Positions 19,976 through 29,041 are shown, numbered from the stretch's first letter. The stretch: 64,000 nt of DNA from Bordetella avium (GCF_034424645.1 NZ_CP139969.1:2294001-2358000); one strand, 5' to 3'. Numbers and translations are program-made. The notes: generated by a model not told the origin, from the sequence alone.

Positions 19976-21007
19976 TCAGTAAAAATTGCGCTTGGCCCAA
20001 TCGGCCAGAGGCAGAGGCGCGCCTACGATGCGCGCCCACAATTGCCGCAGCTCATTCCATCCGCCGCGATCGGCCGGCCAGCGTGCAGGGGTAACCGGCC
20101 GCCATTGTCCGTTGTCGCGCTCGCCCATCACGAAACGGAAGTTATGGTAGCCGGGCATACCCATGCGCAGATCCGTAACCACCAGATTGTCGCCCATCGC
20201 GTCAAAACGCAGCCAGTCATTGGTAAACCAGCGCAAACGGGCCAACAAGGCATCACCGGCCAGCGCCTGGCCCAGTTCGAGATTAAGCGGCTGGGCCACG
20301 ATCTCCGGCGGCTGACGGTCAAACCAGCCGCTAAGCGCTTCGTAATACTGGTCGCCATCGGTCTTGGCCATAACCCGCCACAAGAGAATATTCATAGGCG
20401 TAGGGGTTGCCAACACCTGCGTAGGCTGCACGCCCTGTGCGCGCAAGGCCGCCGTCACCTCGCGCTCGGCGTGAAAACGCCCCGCCAGCCCGGCGAATAG
20501 ATAGGCCGTGCTGAATAACAGGGTAGCCCCCAGAATACGCCGCATCCGTTCAGATACACCGCTCACGCCGGCGGCCAGTACTGCAAACAGCAGCGGCAGG
20601 GTATACACCGGATCGATGATGAATACAGACGACCAGCTCTCCGGTATCCAGGGAATAGGCCAGAACAACTGCGTGCCGTACACCGTAAACGCATCGAGCA
20701 ACGGGTGCGTGACAAGCACCAGCCATAAGGTCAGAAACAGGCGGGCCGCCGAGTATTTTGCTGCCGGCCAACGTTTGCGAATCAGCCACATCAGCAGCAG
20801 GGCAAACGCCGTCAGCACGAAAATCGAGTGCGAAAAACCCCGGTGATAGGTCATGGACGAAACCGGGTCGGGATAGCGGATCAACACATCCAGGTCCGGC
20901 AGCGTGGCAAGCGCCGCGCCATAAAGCAGCGCACGCCGTCCCTGCCAGCGCCCCAACAACGTTGCCTGTATCCCTGCGCCCAATACCGCTTGTGTTACTG
21001 AATCCAT
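19976..21007 (-). CDS. YdjM-like inner-membrane metal-dependent hydrolase
   Basis: Integral membrane protein of the LexA-regulated YdjM/PF04307 family of predicted metal-dependent hydrolases. 343 residues; it begins MDSVTQAVLGAGIQA, with the family acidic residues in LPDLDVL, the histidines in HRGFSHSIF and the THPLLDAFTVYGTQ motif. Four or five hydrophobic segments precede about residue 190; a long soluble C-terminal part follows. Catalytic activity has not, to my knowledge, been shown for the family. I see no LexA box upstream here. Confidence 0.82.
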   Translation of the reverse strand: MDSVTQAVLGAGIQATLLGRWQGRRALLYGAALATLPDLDVLIRYPDPVSSMTYHRGFSHSIFVLTAFALLLMWLIRKRWPAAKYSAARLFLTLWLVLVTHPLLDAFTVYGTQLFWPIPWIPESWSSVFIIDPVYTLPLLFAVLAAGVSGVSERMRRILGATLLFSTAYLFAGLAGRFHAEREVTAALRAQGVQPTQVLATPTPMNILLWRVMAKTDGDQYYEALSGWFDRQPPEIVAQPLNLELGQALAGDALLARLRWFTNDWLRFDAMGDNLVVTDLRMGMPGYHNFRFVMGERDNGQWRPVTPARWPADRGGWNELRQLWARIVGAPLPLADWAKRNFY

Positions 21008-21096
21008 GAATCCCGCCCCATCCGAACAAACGTCCGAGACGCTATGTCCCCGCTTCGCAGGCGTTAAGATACAGGATTACTCATATTCATTTGCGC

Positions 21097-21732
21097 ATGG
21101 ACTCGTATATCAACAAGATCGGGATGTTCATCGAAGCCAACCAGGAATGGGCCGGACCGATAACCTTTTTACTTACCCTGGGCGAGTCCATGCTGATTCT
21201 GGGCCTGCTGATACCCGCCACGGCGCTGATGCTGCTGACCGGGGGCCTGATCGGCGCGGGCACTCTGCCGCCCTGGGGCATCCTGATCTGGGGCATAGCG
21301 GGCGCAGTCGTCGGCGATGCGCTCTCCTATTTCATTGGCCGCTGGCTCGGGCCCGGCATTACCCGCCGCTGGCCGCTGTCCACGCAACGCACGGCCGTCG
21401 CGCGCGCCCGGTTGTTCTTCAGCCGCTACGGCTTCGCCTCGGTGTTTTTGGGCCGCTTTCTGGGCCCCATCCGCTCTACCATTCCCACGGTGGCCGGCAT
21501 TATGGGCATGAAGCACGCCCGCTTTCAGCTCGCCAATATCCTGTCTGCCGCCGTCTGGCTGCCAGCCATGCTGGCGCCGGGCTATTTTGCCGCCAAAGGT
21601 CTTTCCGCTGCTCGTGACAGCCAGCAATTCGGCCTGATCGCGGGGGCACTGGCCTCTGTGCTGCTTGGCGTCTGGCTGGCCGCCGCCATGCTGAAAAAGC
21701 GGCGCCAACCGGCCCGCCGTTCCAAACCCTGA
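21097..21732 (+). CDS. DedA family membrane protein
   Basis: Inner-membrane protein of the DedA/SNARE-associated family, implicated in undecaprenyl-phosphate or phospholipid flipping and membrane homeostasis. 211 residues from ATG 21097 (MDSYINKIGMF); a TTG six bases earlier is a less likely start. GDALSYFIGRWLG and FFSRYGFASVFLGRFLGPIRSTIPTVAG carry the conserved glycines and arginines of the family. Followed after 11 bases by a small membrane protein gene. Confidence 0.9.
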   Translation: MDSYINKIGMFIEANQEWAGPITFLLTLGESMLILGLLIPATALMLLTGGLIGAGTLPPWGILIWGIAGAVVGDALSYFIGRWLGPGITRRWPLSTQRTAVARARLFFSRYGFASVFLGRFLGPIRSTIPTVAGIMGMKHARFQLANILSAAVWLPAMLAPGYFAAKGLSAARDSQQFGLIAGALASVLLGVWLAAAMLKKRRQPARRSKP

Positions 21733-21743
21733 GCAGGAGCGTC

Positions 21744-22190
21744 ATGTCGATCCCAGGCGAACCCAAAAACGGTGACTTCGCGCGCTACGTCGAAGAACTG
21801 TCCCGCAGTGCGCCTGCGGCCGCCGGCACCCGCCTGCCAACAGAACCGGCAAACACAGCCGTTGCACAGGCCCCCGGCGAAGTCCCCTCGCGGCGCGCCA
21901 AGCCCAAGCTGAACATCAGCCCGGCAGCCGAAACCCAGGCGCCCACCATGGCCGAACAGGCGCGTTATCGCCAGACCAGCTCGACCCTGCGTATGCTGGG
22001 CTTTGTGGCGATCTGCCTGGCGGTATGGAACTTCGCCTCCTTCGCAGCGGGCGAGCACGATAATGTCATCCGAATTCTCATTCCCGGCTTGATCGGCTTC
22101 TGGCTGTTCCGCCGTGCTGCCCGCGCGCTGGCGCTGTCGCGCCAGCCTGCACGCAACCTTCCGCCCCTGAACCTGCCGCCCAAACCCTGA
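21744..22190 (+). CDS. Small two-span membrane protein, function unknown
   Basis: 148 residues. The first ~75 are hydrophilic and rich in Ala, Pro and Glu (predicted disordered). Two hydrophobic segments follow ([18 protein letters not shown] and [18 protein letters not shown]), then a basic Pro-rich tail [17 protein letters not shown] precedes the ATG with good spacing. It lies between a DedA gene and dut on the same strand and is probably co-transcribed with both. No homologous family recognised. Confidence 0.75.
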   Translation: MSIPGEPKNGDFARYVEELSRSAPAAAGTRLPTEPANTAVAQAPGEVPSRRAKPKLNISPAAETQAPTMAEQARYRQTSSTLRMLGFVAICLAVWNFASFAAGEHDNVIRILIPGLIGFWLFRRAARALALSRQPARNLPPLNLPPKP

Positions 22191-22228
22191 GCGCCAGACA
22201 GGCTCCCTCTTCTTGTTGTGTTCCACCC

Positions 22229-22678
22229 ATGAAATCCGTCGATCTCAAAATCCTCGACGCGCGCATGCGCGACTACCTGCCCACCTACGCCACGCCGGGC
22301 TCGGCCGGGCTCGATCTGCGTGCCTGCATCGATAAAGCCATTACCCTGGAGCCGGGCGCAACAACGCTCGTGCCTACTGGGCTGGCCATTCACGTAGCAG
22401 ACCCTGGCTACGCGGCAATCATCCTGCCCCGGTCGGGCCTGGGCCATAAGCACGGCATTGTGCTGGGCAATCTGGTAGGCCTGATCGACTCTGACTACCA
22501 GGGCCAACTCATGGTGTCGACCTGGAACCGGGGCCAGACAGCATTCACCCTGGAGCCCATGGAACGTCTGGCGCAATTGGTGATCGTGCCCGTGCAACAG
22601 GTAAGCTTCAATGTCGTCGATGAGTTCGGCGCCTCCGAACGTGGCGCCGGCGGTTTCGGCAGTACAGGCCGCAGCTGA
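22229..22678 (+). CDS. dut: Deoxyuridine 5'-triphosphate nucleotidohydrolase
   Basis: Trimeric dUTPase: hydrolyses dUTP to dUMP and PPi, keeping uracil out of DNA. 149 residues with the family motifs in order: [44 protein letters not shown] and the C-terminal arm [16 protein letters not shown] 22229 follows a 38-bp spacer. Confidence 0.96.
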   Translation: MKSVDLKILDARMRDYLPTYATPGSAGLDLRACIDKAITLEPGATTLVPTGLAIHVADPGYAAIILPRSGLGHKHGIVLGNLVGLIDSDYQGQLMVSTWNRGQTAFTLEPMERLAQLVIVPVQQVSFNVVDEFGASERGAGGFGSTGRS

Positions 22679-22740
22679 ACGCCGCCGCTGTGCGCCGAAA
22701 CCTGCGCGTTGCTCGCTTGACACTCCCCTCAGACAATCCC

Positions 22741-22773
22741 ATTCGTACTCAAACAAATCGTTTGACTACGAAT
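22741..22773. repeat. Imperfect 14-bp inverted repeat after dut
   Basis: Arms ATTCGTACTCAAAC and GTTTGACTACGAAT differ at one position and flank AAATC. It could be a transcript-end hairpin for dut, though no U-tract follows, or a binding site for a dimeric regulator. It is markedly more AT-rich than its surroundings. Confidence 0.5.
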
Positions 22774-22789
22774 TGAATGCCAAGAACAA

Positions 22790-22811
22790 GGGGCAGGATA
22801 GTGCCTGCCCC
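22790..22811 (-). terminator. Terminator of the binding-protein gene
   Basis: GGGGCAGG/CCTGCCCC with a six-base loop; read on the minus strand it is followed by CTTGTTCTTGG. It lies 33 bases beyond the stop of the substrate-binding protein gene. Confidence 0.6.
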
Positions 22812-22843
22812 CGGGAAATTAGCGCAGCTAACCCTGGTATCTA

Positions 22844-24007
22844 TCAGGGCTGGCTGGCATACGAGAACTTACCGTCTTTAATGACGCCCATCACGCGGGC
22901 ACGCTCATCAAAACCCTGATGATCCTTGGGCGTAATATTCAGCACGCCATTGGGCACCACCAGATCAGAGGTATTTTCCAGTGCGGCACGCAGGGCGTTA
23001 CGAAACTCCGGCGTGCCCGGCTTGGCGCCCGTCTTGAGCGCGCGGCTCACCGCCGAGTCCAACAACATCCAGGCGCCATAAGCGTCACCGGCAAACTGCG
23101 TCAGCGTGTGGGCGCCATACTGCGCCTCGTACTTATCGGCGAAAGCGACCGCCACTTTCTTGACGGGGTTGCTGTCGGGCAGCTCGCGCGCCACCACGCC
23201 CGGGCCGGTCGGGAACAAGGTCCCTTCGACGGCCGGGCCGCCCACTTGCAGGAATTCCAGCGTGCCAATGCCATGCGTCTGGTACACCGCACCCTTGTAG
23301 CCCCGCTCCTGCAAAGTTTTTTGCGGCAAAGCCGACGGCGTGCCCGCGCCGGCAATCAGCACGGCATCGGGTTTGGCGCCCATGACCTTGAGCACCTGGC
23401 CCATCACCGAGGCGTCAGTGCGTTGGAAACGCTCCTGCGCCACAATTTTCAGGCCGGCGGCTTCGGCGGCGGCACTGAACTCCTTCCACCAGCTATCGCC
23501 ATAGGAATCGGCAAAACCGATGAAGGCGACCGAATTCAGGCCCTTCTTTTTCATATCCTGCGCCAGCACAGAGGCCATCAGCGAGTCATTCTGCGGCATC
23601 TTGAATGCCCAGGCTCGTTTGGGGTCCGACAGCGGCTCGACGATCACGGCAGAGGCCGCCAAAGCAATCATGGGCGTGCCGGTTTCGGCCAACACATCCA
23701 GACCAGCCAGCGCGGCGGCCGTAATGTTGGGCCCGACGATGGCATCGACCTTGTCTTCCGAGGTCAGTTTGCGCAGGTTCTTGACCGCCCGGCTCACGTC
23801 GGTGCCGTCATCCAGGACGACATAGCGCGCCGGCTGCCCGCCCAACGTATTGGGCCAAAGGCGGATGGCGTTATTGGTCTGGATGCCTATGGCCGCCGCC
23901 GGGCCGGTGGTAGAGACATCGACACCGATAACGACTTCGGCCCGGGCGCTGGCAGCGCAACCAAGGGCCACCGCAAAGACAGCGCACCGCTGAAGAATCG
24001 AGAGCAT
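22844..24007 (-). CDS. Periplasmic branched-chain amino-acid-type ABC substrate-binding protein
   Basis: Type I periplasmic binding protein (Leu/Ile/Val-binding, ANF-receptor group), 387 residues. N-terminal signal peptide MLSILQRCAVFAVALGCAASARA with AXA cleavage before EVVIGV. The mature protein begins VVIGVDVSTTGPAAAIG, as in LivJ-like proteins, and contains VDAIVGPNITAAALAGLDV. No permease or ATPase genes are nearby, so it serves a transporter encoded elsewhere. The ligand cannot be told. The adjacent ornithine-cyclodeaminase-like gene, same strand and 97 bp upstream, hints at an amino-acid-related ligand. Confidence 0.85.
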   Translation of the reverse strand: MLSILQRCAVFAVALGCAASARAEVVIGVDVSTTGPAAAIGIQTNNAIRLWPNTLGGQPARYVVLDDGTDVSRAVKNLRKLTSEDKVDAIVGPNITAAALAGLDVLAETGTPMIALAASAVIVEPLSDPKRAWAFKMPQNDSLMASVLAQDMKKKGLNSVAFIGFADSYGDSWWKEFSAAAEAAGLKIVAQERFQRTDASVMGQVLKVMGAKPDAVLIAGAGTPSALPQKTLQERGYKGAVYQTHGIGTLEFLQVGGPAVEGTLFPTGPGVVARELPDSNPVKKVAVAFADKYEAQYGAHTLTQFAGDAYGAWMLLDSAVSRALKTGAKPGTPEFRNALRAALENTSDLVVPNGVLNITPKDHQGFDERARVMGVIKDGKFSYASQP

Positions 24008-24104
24008 GATGAGGTTCCGTGTGGAGAAAAAACGAAAGGCGGCGCAGCGCCACGAGGTCCCTATTCTGCCTCATGCCGACAAGTCCGCCCACCCGTAAGC
24101 ACCC

Positions 24105-25040
24105 TCAGTCCCGGTGCGCCTCATAGACCTGAGCCGCCAGCGCCAGATCTTCTAGTGCGCTGCCCACCGCCTTGAAAACCGTGATCTGACGGTCATCGCA
24201 ACGGCCAGCCACCCGTCCAGCCACGAGGTCGAACAGGGTTCCCCGGATATCGGCCGGCGTCAGCGTGCCCGCCTTGAAGGCCTCCAACAGATCACCCGAC
24301 TTGGTCGGCGCCTCATCGGTATCGACATACACCGCATGGCTGGCAAAACACGCCGGGTCGGTTTCTTTCATTTCGGGTTTGAAGCTGCCGATCAGGTCGA
24401 GATGGGTGCCCGGCCGCAGCCATTCGCCGCGCACCAAAGGGACGGTAGACAGGGTTGCACAGCTGATGATGTCGGCCCCCTGCACCGCCTCTTGCAGATC
24501 GCTCACGGCGCGGGCCTCGATACCCTCTTCGCGCAGGCTGGCGGCCAAGGCTTCGGCGCCTGCCGGTCGCAGATTCCAGATGAGCACCTCCTCGATGGGC
24601 CGCACAGCCCTCATGGCGGCAGGCACCAGACCCGCGATACGGCCCGAGCCCAACACCAGCAGACGACGGGCATCGCGGCGAGCCAGATAGTCAGCGCCGA
24701 GCGCTGCCGCACCGGCCGTGCGGAAAGCCGTGATCACGTCGCCATCGACCTGGGCCAGCGGCACACCGCTGCGAGCGCTGTATAACGTATAGGTGGCGTG
24801 CAAGCCTGGCAGACCATCGCGCGTGTTTTCAGGAAAGATGTTGATGACCTTCACGCCGAAATACCCTGCCTCGCTCCATGCGGGCATGATAAGCGTCGTG
24901 CCCTGGCGGTCGCCGGAAACGATGTTGTGCACGCCGCGCGGCGGCACCGTATAAGCACCCGCAAACGCCTCGCGCAAGGTGGGGACGACGGCGTCAAAGG
25001 CCAGAACCCGGCGCGTCGCGTCGGTATCGATGATCTGCAT
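24105..25040 (-). CDS. Ornithine cyclodeaminase / mu-crystallin family protein
   Basis: NAD(P)-dependent Rossmann enzyme; family members are ornithine or alanine dehydrogenases or delta-1-pyrroline-2-carboxylate reductases. 311 residues from MQIIDTDATRRVL; AGGAGG seven bases before this ATG (25040) decides the start over a longer frame. The dinucleotide motif is LVLGSGRIAGLVPAAM, with Arg and Ala replacing residues of the usual GxGxQA form, and ISCATLSTVPLVRGEWLRPG follows. FRTAGAAALGADYLAR is the family signature. The substrate is undetermined. Confidence 0.83.
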   Translation of the reverse strand: MQIIDTDATRRVLAFDAVVPTLREAFAGAYTVPPRGVHNIVSGDRQGTTLIMPAWSEAGYFGVKVINIFPENTRDGLPGLHATYTLYSARSGVPLAQVDGDVITAFRTAGAAALGADYLARRDARRLLVLGSGRIAGLVPAAMRAVRPIEEVLIWNLRPAGAEALAASLREEGIEARAVSDLQEAVQGADIISCATLSTVPLVRGEWLRPGTHLDLIGSFKPEMKETDPACFASHAVYVDTDEAPTKSGDLLEAFKAGTLTPADIRGTLFDLVAGRVAGRCDDRQITVFKAVGSALEDLALAAQVYEAHRD

Positions 25041-25163
25041 GCTATTCCTCCTGCGCGGCATTATCACCGCATTCCCGCTTTTCCCCCATTTTCCCGACCG
25101 ATTGCCTGCCCCTATCACAGCATAAGAAGCAAATCATTGGACAAGTATATGATTAGATATAGA

Positions 25164-25180
25164 ATGAGAACCATTCTCAT
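25164..25180. promoter_or_regulatory. Fur-like operator upstream of mntH
   Basis: Perfect palindrome ATGAGAA-CCA-TTCTCAT, 12 bases before the ATG of the Nramp gene, in an AT-rich stretch that would carry its promoter. It resembles Fur/Mur boxes of beta- and gammaproteobacteria. AAAGG at 25182-25186 is the ribosome binding site. Confidence 0.65.
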
Positions 25181-25191
25181 AAAGGTATGCT

Positions 25192-26460
25192 ATGACTCGC
25201 TTGATTCTTGCTTTGTCCGGCCCTGCAGCCCGCCATCCTGGCCTGCGCCGCCTGATCGGGCCAGGCGTTCTCGTGGCGGTCGGTTACATCGACCCCGGTA
25301 ACTGGGCAACAGATATCGCCGGCGGCGCGGGTTTCGGCTATGGCCTCTTGATGGTGGTGTTGGCGGCCGCTGTACTGGCCATGGGCTTTCAGATCCTGGT
25401 GGCGCGGCTGGCCTTGGCCACCGGTGAGGATCTCGCCGCGCTCACGGCGCGCCATTTCTCGCGTCACGCGGCCACCGCGGCCTGGCTGGCCGGCGAAGCC
25501 GCCATTCTTGCCACCGCGCTCGCCGAACTGATCGGCGGCGCCATTGCGCTGCGCCTGCTCTTCGGCCTGCCCTTGATGGCAGGCGTGGCGCTGACCGGTA
25601 TCGCCACCTTCACGGTGTTCTACATTGCGCGCGGCAACGTGGAGCGCCATGAGCGGGTCATCGCCATCCTGCTGAGCGTGGTAGCCCTGAGTTTTATCGT
25701 GCTAATGGCCAAGGCCAACCCCGCCGCCGGCGACATCGTCCATGGCATCGCTCAAAGCAGCCGCGCGCTGGCCGACCCGGAAGGCTTCATGATCGCGCTC
25801 GGCATTCTGGGGGCCACCCTGATGCCGCACAATCTCTATCTGCACGCCGGCACGCTGTCACAACGCGCGCGCGACCTGCCCGACTCGATGCGCAGTGCGG
25901 CGTTCCGGGTAGCACGCAACGACACCCTGCTGTCTCTGGGTTTTGCGATGCTGGTCAACTCGGCCATCATGATCGTGGCCGCGGCCTCCCTAGCTGGGGA
26001 AGGGCCTGCCGTCGCCAACCTGGACACCGCACACCATGCGATCGGCCAAACGCTGGGCGCTGGCGCGGCCTTGTTGTTCGCCCTTGCCTTGTATGCGGCT
26101 GGCCAAAGCTCCACCATCACCGGCGTTATGGCGGGCAAGATTCTTTCTTCGGGTTTTGAACGCGGCAAACAGCTTTCCGCGTCGCGCCGCGCCCTGATGA
26201 CGCGCGTCGTGGCGGCCCTGGCCGCGACCGCCATGCTGATTGCCAGCGGCGGGCAAGACCCTGACAGCATTCTGGTGCTGAGCCAAGTCATTCTCAGCCT
26301 GGCTCTGCCCTTCGCCCTGATACCGCTGGTGTTGCTGGCATGCCGGAGCGATGTCATGGGCCACTGGAAATTGAATGGCGCCTGGGCCTGGGCAGCCATC
26401 GCTGCCACGACGGGGATTGTGCTGCTCGACGGCTACTTGCTGATTGGCATGATGCACTGA
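25192..26460 (+). CDS. mntH: Nramp family divalent metal transporter (Mn2+/Fe2+)
   Basis: Proton-coupled Mn2+/Fe2+ importer of the inner membrane. 422 residues with about eleven hydrophobic segments. The metal-site motifs are GYIDPGNWATD (DPGN at 34-37, TM1) and TLMPHNLYLHAG (MPHN, TM6). The gene is single, bounded by a convergent terminator and preceded by a metal-regulator-like palindrome, as expected for metal-repressed uptake. MntH is the best name; iron versus manganese preference is not readable. Confidence 0.92.
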   Translation: MTRLILALSGPAARHPGLRRLIGPGVLVAVGYIDPGNWATDIAGGAGFGYGLLMVVLAAAVLAMGFQILVARLALATGEDLAALTARHFSRHAATAAWLAGEAAILATALAELIGGAIALRLLFGLPLMAGVALTGIATFTVFYIARGNVERHERVIAILLSVVALSFIVLMAKANPAAGDIVHGIAQSSRALADPEGFMIALGILGATLMPHNLYLHAGTLSQRARDLPDSMRSAAFRVARNDTLLSLGFAMLVNSAIMIVAAASLAGEGPAVANLDTAHHAIGQTLGAGAALLFALALYAAGQSSTITGVMAGKILSSGFERGKQLSASRRALMTRVVAALAATAMLIASGGQDPDSILVLSQVILSLALPFALIPLVLLACRSDVMGHWKLNGAWAWAAIAATTGIVLLDGYLLIGMMH

Positions 26461-26466
26461 GACAGA

Positions 26467-26484
26467 CCGGCGCCTTTGCGCCGG
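26467..26484. terminator. Hairpin between convergent mntH and ptsI
   Basis: CCGGCG-CCTTTG-CGCCGG seven bases after the mntH stop and seven before the ptsI stop. Extra complementary bases flank it. No clear U-tract. Confidence 0.5.
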
Positions 26485-26490
26485 CCGGTC

Positions 26491-28260
26491 TCAGGCGGCA
26501 TCCAGATAATCCAGATCGACCGGCAAGGCGCGGTTCAATGCCGTGGCCACCTTCACGCGCAGGGCGTTGGAATGGGCGCGACGCACCTCACGCTTGACGT
26601 CCAGCAATTGCTGCGGATGCATGGAAAATTCGGTCAGGCCCAAGCCCAGCAGCAAGCGTGTCAAACGGGAATCACCCGCCATTTCGCCACATACCGCCAC
26701 CGGGATACCGGCACGCACCCCCGCATTGATCGTGGCGGCAATCAGGCGCAACACAGCCGGATGCAGTGGATCGTATAAGCCCGACACATCATGATCACCG
26801 CGGTCAATCGCCAGGGTGTACTGGATCAGGTCATTGGTTCCGATGGACAGAAAATCCAAGGCCTGAGCAAAAGGCTCGATGGCAATCGCCATGGCCGGCA
26901 CTTCCACCATGGCCCCCACCGCCAACTGGTCTGCGTAGGGCTGGCCCCGCAGATCCAGCTCGCGCCGCGCCGAGTCCAGCGCGGCATACACGGCCTTGAC
27001 CTCATGCATATGCGAAATCATGGGCACCAGCATCCGCACCGGGCCATGCGCCGACGCCCGCAAAATGGCCCGCAACTGCATAGCGAACATCTCGGGTCGC
27101 GCCAGACAATAACGAATGGCCCGCTGGCCCAGGGCTGGATTAGTGGCGACGGTTGCTTCGCCATCCAGCGTCTTATCAGAACCGATGTCTAACGTGCGGA
27201 TGGTGACGGGCCGGCCCGCCATGGTCCGCACCACCGAAGCATAAGCCTGATACTGTTCTTCTTCGTTCGGCAGATCTTCGCGGCCCATGAAGAGGAATTC
27301 GCTGCGGAACAGGCCGATCGCATCCGCGCCGGCGGCCAGCGCAAGCGCGGCCTCCTCGGGCAGTTCGATATTGGCCTCCAGCTTGATCTCGATGCCGTCC
27401 AGCGTGACGGACGGCACATCCCGCAGCAAGGCCAGTTCTGCACGCTCATCGGCATAGCTGCGTTGGCGCGCCCGGTACTCATCGAGAATGCGCGGCGACG
27501 GATTCACCACCACCGCACCTGCAGCGCCATCGATGATCAACACATCGCCATCACGAACGATATCGCGCACATTGCCCATTGCCACCACGGCCGGCACGCC
27601 CATGCTGCGGGCGACGATGGCAGTATGAGACGTAGGTCCACCCAGATCCGTGACAAAAGCGGCGAAGCGCCCGCCACGCAGGCGCAGCATGTCCGCCGGG
27701 GAAATATCGTGCGCCACCACCACTAGCGCGTCGTCGCCAGCGACATGTGAATAATCGGGCAGCATGGTCGAAGACCCCGACAGCACCAGCAAGACACGCT
27801 CGATCGCCTGCCGGACATCGGCGCCACGCTCGCGCAGATACTCGTCCTCCATCGCGTCGAACTGCTCACTCAGCACCTGCCCCTGCGCAGTCAGCGCCCA
27901 CTCGGCGTTATAGAAGCGCTCGGAGATCAAGGCGCGGGCCTGCTCTGCCAGCATCGGATCGCCGATAAGCAGGCTGTGCACATTCAGCATGGCGCCCAGT
28001 TCGCGCGGCGCATCTTCGGGCAGGCTGTCAGCCAATTGCAGCAGATCCGCCTGCGCTTGATCCAGCGCCTCAGTCAGGCGTTGGCACTCTGCCGCAACGT
28101 CTTCCACAGCGATACGATAGTGGGCGACCTCAAGCGCTGCCGCGCCCAGGACCACGGCGCGGCCGATGGCATAGCCCCGCGCCACGCCTTTACCGAACAA
28201 AGACAAGACGGGACTGGCAGAGCCAGCCCCGTCGTCGGCAAGCGCCAGCGGCGCTTGCAT
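26491..28260 (-). CDS. ptsI: Phosphoenolpyruvate-protein phosphotransferase (PTS enzyme I)
   Basis: First phosphotransfer protein of the PTS: moves phosphate from PEP to HPr. 589 residues from ATG 28260; a GTG at 28302, overlapping ptsH, is an alternative and neither has a strong ribosome binding site. The HPr-binding and phosphohistidine domain begins LFGKGVARGYAIG; the active His212 lies in TDLGGPTSHTAIVARS. The C-terminal PEP-binding barrel shows FRSEFLFMGR, SIGTNDLIQYTLAIDRGD and VCGEMAGD. It follows ptsH in the gshB-IIA-ptsH-ptsI run. Confidence 0.93.
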   Translation of the reverse strand: MQAPLALADDGAGSASPVLSLFGKGVARGYAIGRAVVLGAAALEVAHYRIAVEDVAAECQRLTEALDQAQADLLQLADSLPEDAPRELGAMLNVHSLLIGDPMLAEQARALISERFYNAEWALTAQGQVLSEQFDAMEDEYLRERGADVRQAIERVLLVLSGSSTMLPDYSHVAGDDALVVVAHDISPADMLRLRGGRFAAFVTDLGGPTSHTAIVARSMGVPAVVAMGNVRDIVRDGDVLIIDGAAGAVVVNPSPRILDEYRARQRSYADERAELALLRDVPSVTLDGIEIKLEANIELPEEAALALAAGADAIGLFRSEFLFMGREDLPNEEEQYQAYASVVRTMAGRPVTIRTLDIGSDKTLDGEATVATNPALGQRAIRYCLARPEMFAMQLRAILRASAHGPVRMLVPMISHMHEVKAVYAALDSARRELDLRGQPYADQLAVGAMVEVPAMAIAIEPFAQALDFLSIGTNDLIQYTLAIDRGDHDVSGLYDPLHPAVLRLIAATINAGVRAGIPVAVCGEMAGDSRLTRLLLGLGLTEFSMHPQQLLDVKREVRRAHSNALRVKVATALNRALPVDLDYLDAA

Positions 28261-28288
28261 GGCGCCCGCTGCATGACTAGGTTCGACG

Positions 28289-28558
28289 CTATTCGTGTTC
28301 ACCGAATTTATTTTCGAACAAGGATTGAATTTCTGCCAGGGCCTGTTCGGCATCGCTGCCGGATGCATCAACCTTGACCGTGACACCCAAGCCGGCGGCA
28401 AGCATCATCACGCCCATGATGCTCTTGGCGTTGACACGTTGCGCGCCGCGTGCAATGAATATCTCGCTGCTGAACTTGCTGGCGAGCTGCGTGAGTTTGG
28501 CCGCTGCGCGGGCGTGCAGGCCAAGTTTATTGCTGATGACAATATCTAACGTAGGCAT
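28289..28558 (-). CDS. ptsH: Phosphocarrier protein HPr
   Basis: Carries phosphate from enzyme I to IIA proteins. 89 residues: active His15 in NKLGLHARAAAK and regulatory-type Ser46 in NAKSIMGVMML, both as in typical HPr. Lies 84 bases downstream of the IIA gene and just before ptsI. Confidence 0.96.
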   Translation of the reverse strand: MPTLDIVISNKLGLHARAAAKLTQLASKFSSEIFIARGAQRVNAKSIMGVMMLAAGLGVTVKVDASGSDAEQALAEIQSLFENKFGEHE

Positions 28559-28642
28559 ATTCTATGGTGGTCACAGCCCGGCTCGCCGAGGCCGCGCTAG
28601 GTGGATATTCAGGGGACCAGGGCACGCCTAGCCTGCCCCGCA

Positions 28643-29041
28643 TCAGTCTACACGCAAGCAGCCTTGAACGCCGCCTGCCAGGGCCTTTTCACGTGTTTCG
28701 GCCAATGACAAATTACGATAAGTCAGGGCCCGCAAAAGCATCGGAGTATTCAGTCCCGCAAGGACGCAACACTGCAAACCCTGTGATTGCGCATCCGCCA
28801 CCGCACGCTTGGCAATATTGGCCGGCGTCGCACCGATCAGGTCGGTCAGAACCAGAACGCCCTGCCCTTTGCTCACGCGCAGGATATCTTGCAGTACCTG
28901 AGGCGCCAGATCGTCGGGCAGGTCTTCGGGCTCGATGTCATGCACCGCCAATACATCGGTGATGTCGCCCAGCACATGTCGCACGCTCTCGCGCATCGCT
29001 GTGCCCAAGGGAGCATGAACAACAATAACAATCCCGGTCAT
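28643..29041 (-). CDS. PTS IIA component, mannose-family type
   Basis: Single-domain EIIA of the mannose/fructose-sorbose family: 132 residues, predicted phosphorylated on His9 in MTGIVIVVHAPLG; LVLTDLIGATPANIA is the other conserved segment. No IIB, IIC or IID genes are present, so with HPr and enzyme I it forms an incomplete, probably regulatory PTS like those common in betaproteobacteria. Starts 13 bases after gshB. Confidence 0.9.
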   Translation of the reverse strand: MTGIVIVVHAPLGTAMRESVRHVLGDITDVLAVHDIEPEDLPDDLAPQVLQDILRVSKGQGVLVLTDLIGATPANIAKRAVADAQSQGLQCCVLAGLNTPMLLRALTYRNLSLAETREKALAGGVQGCLRVD

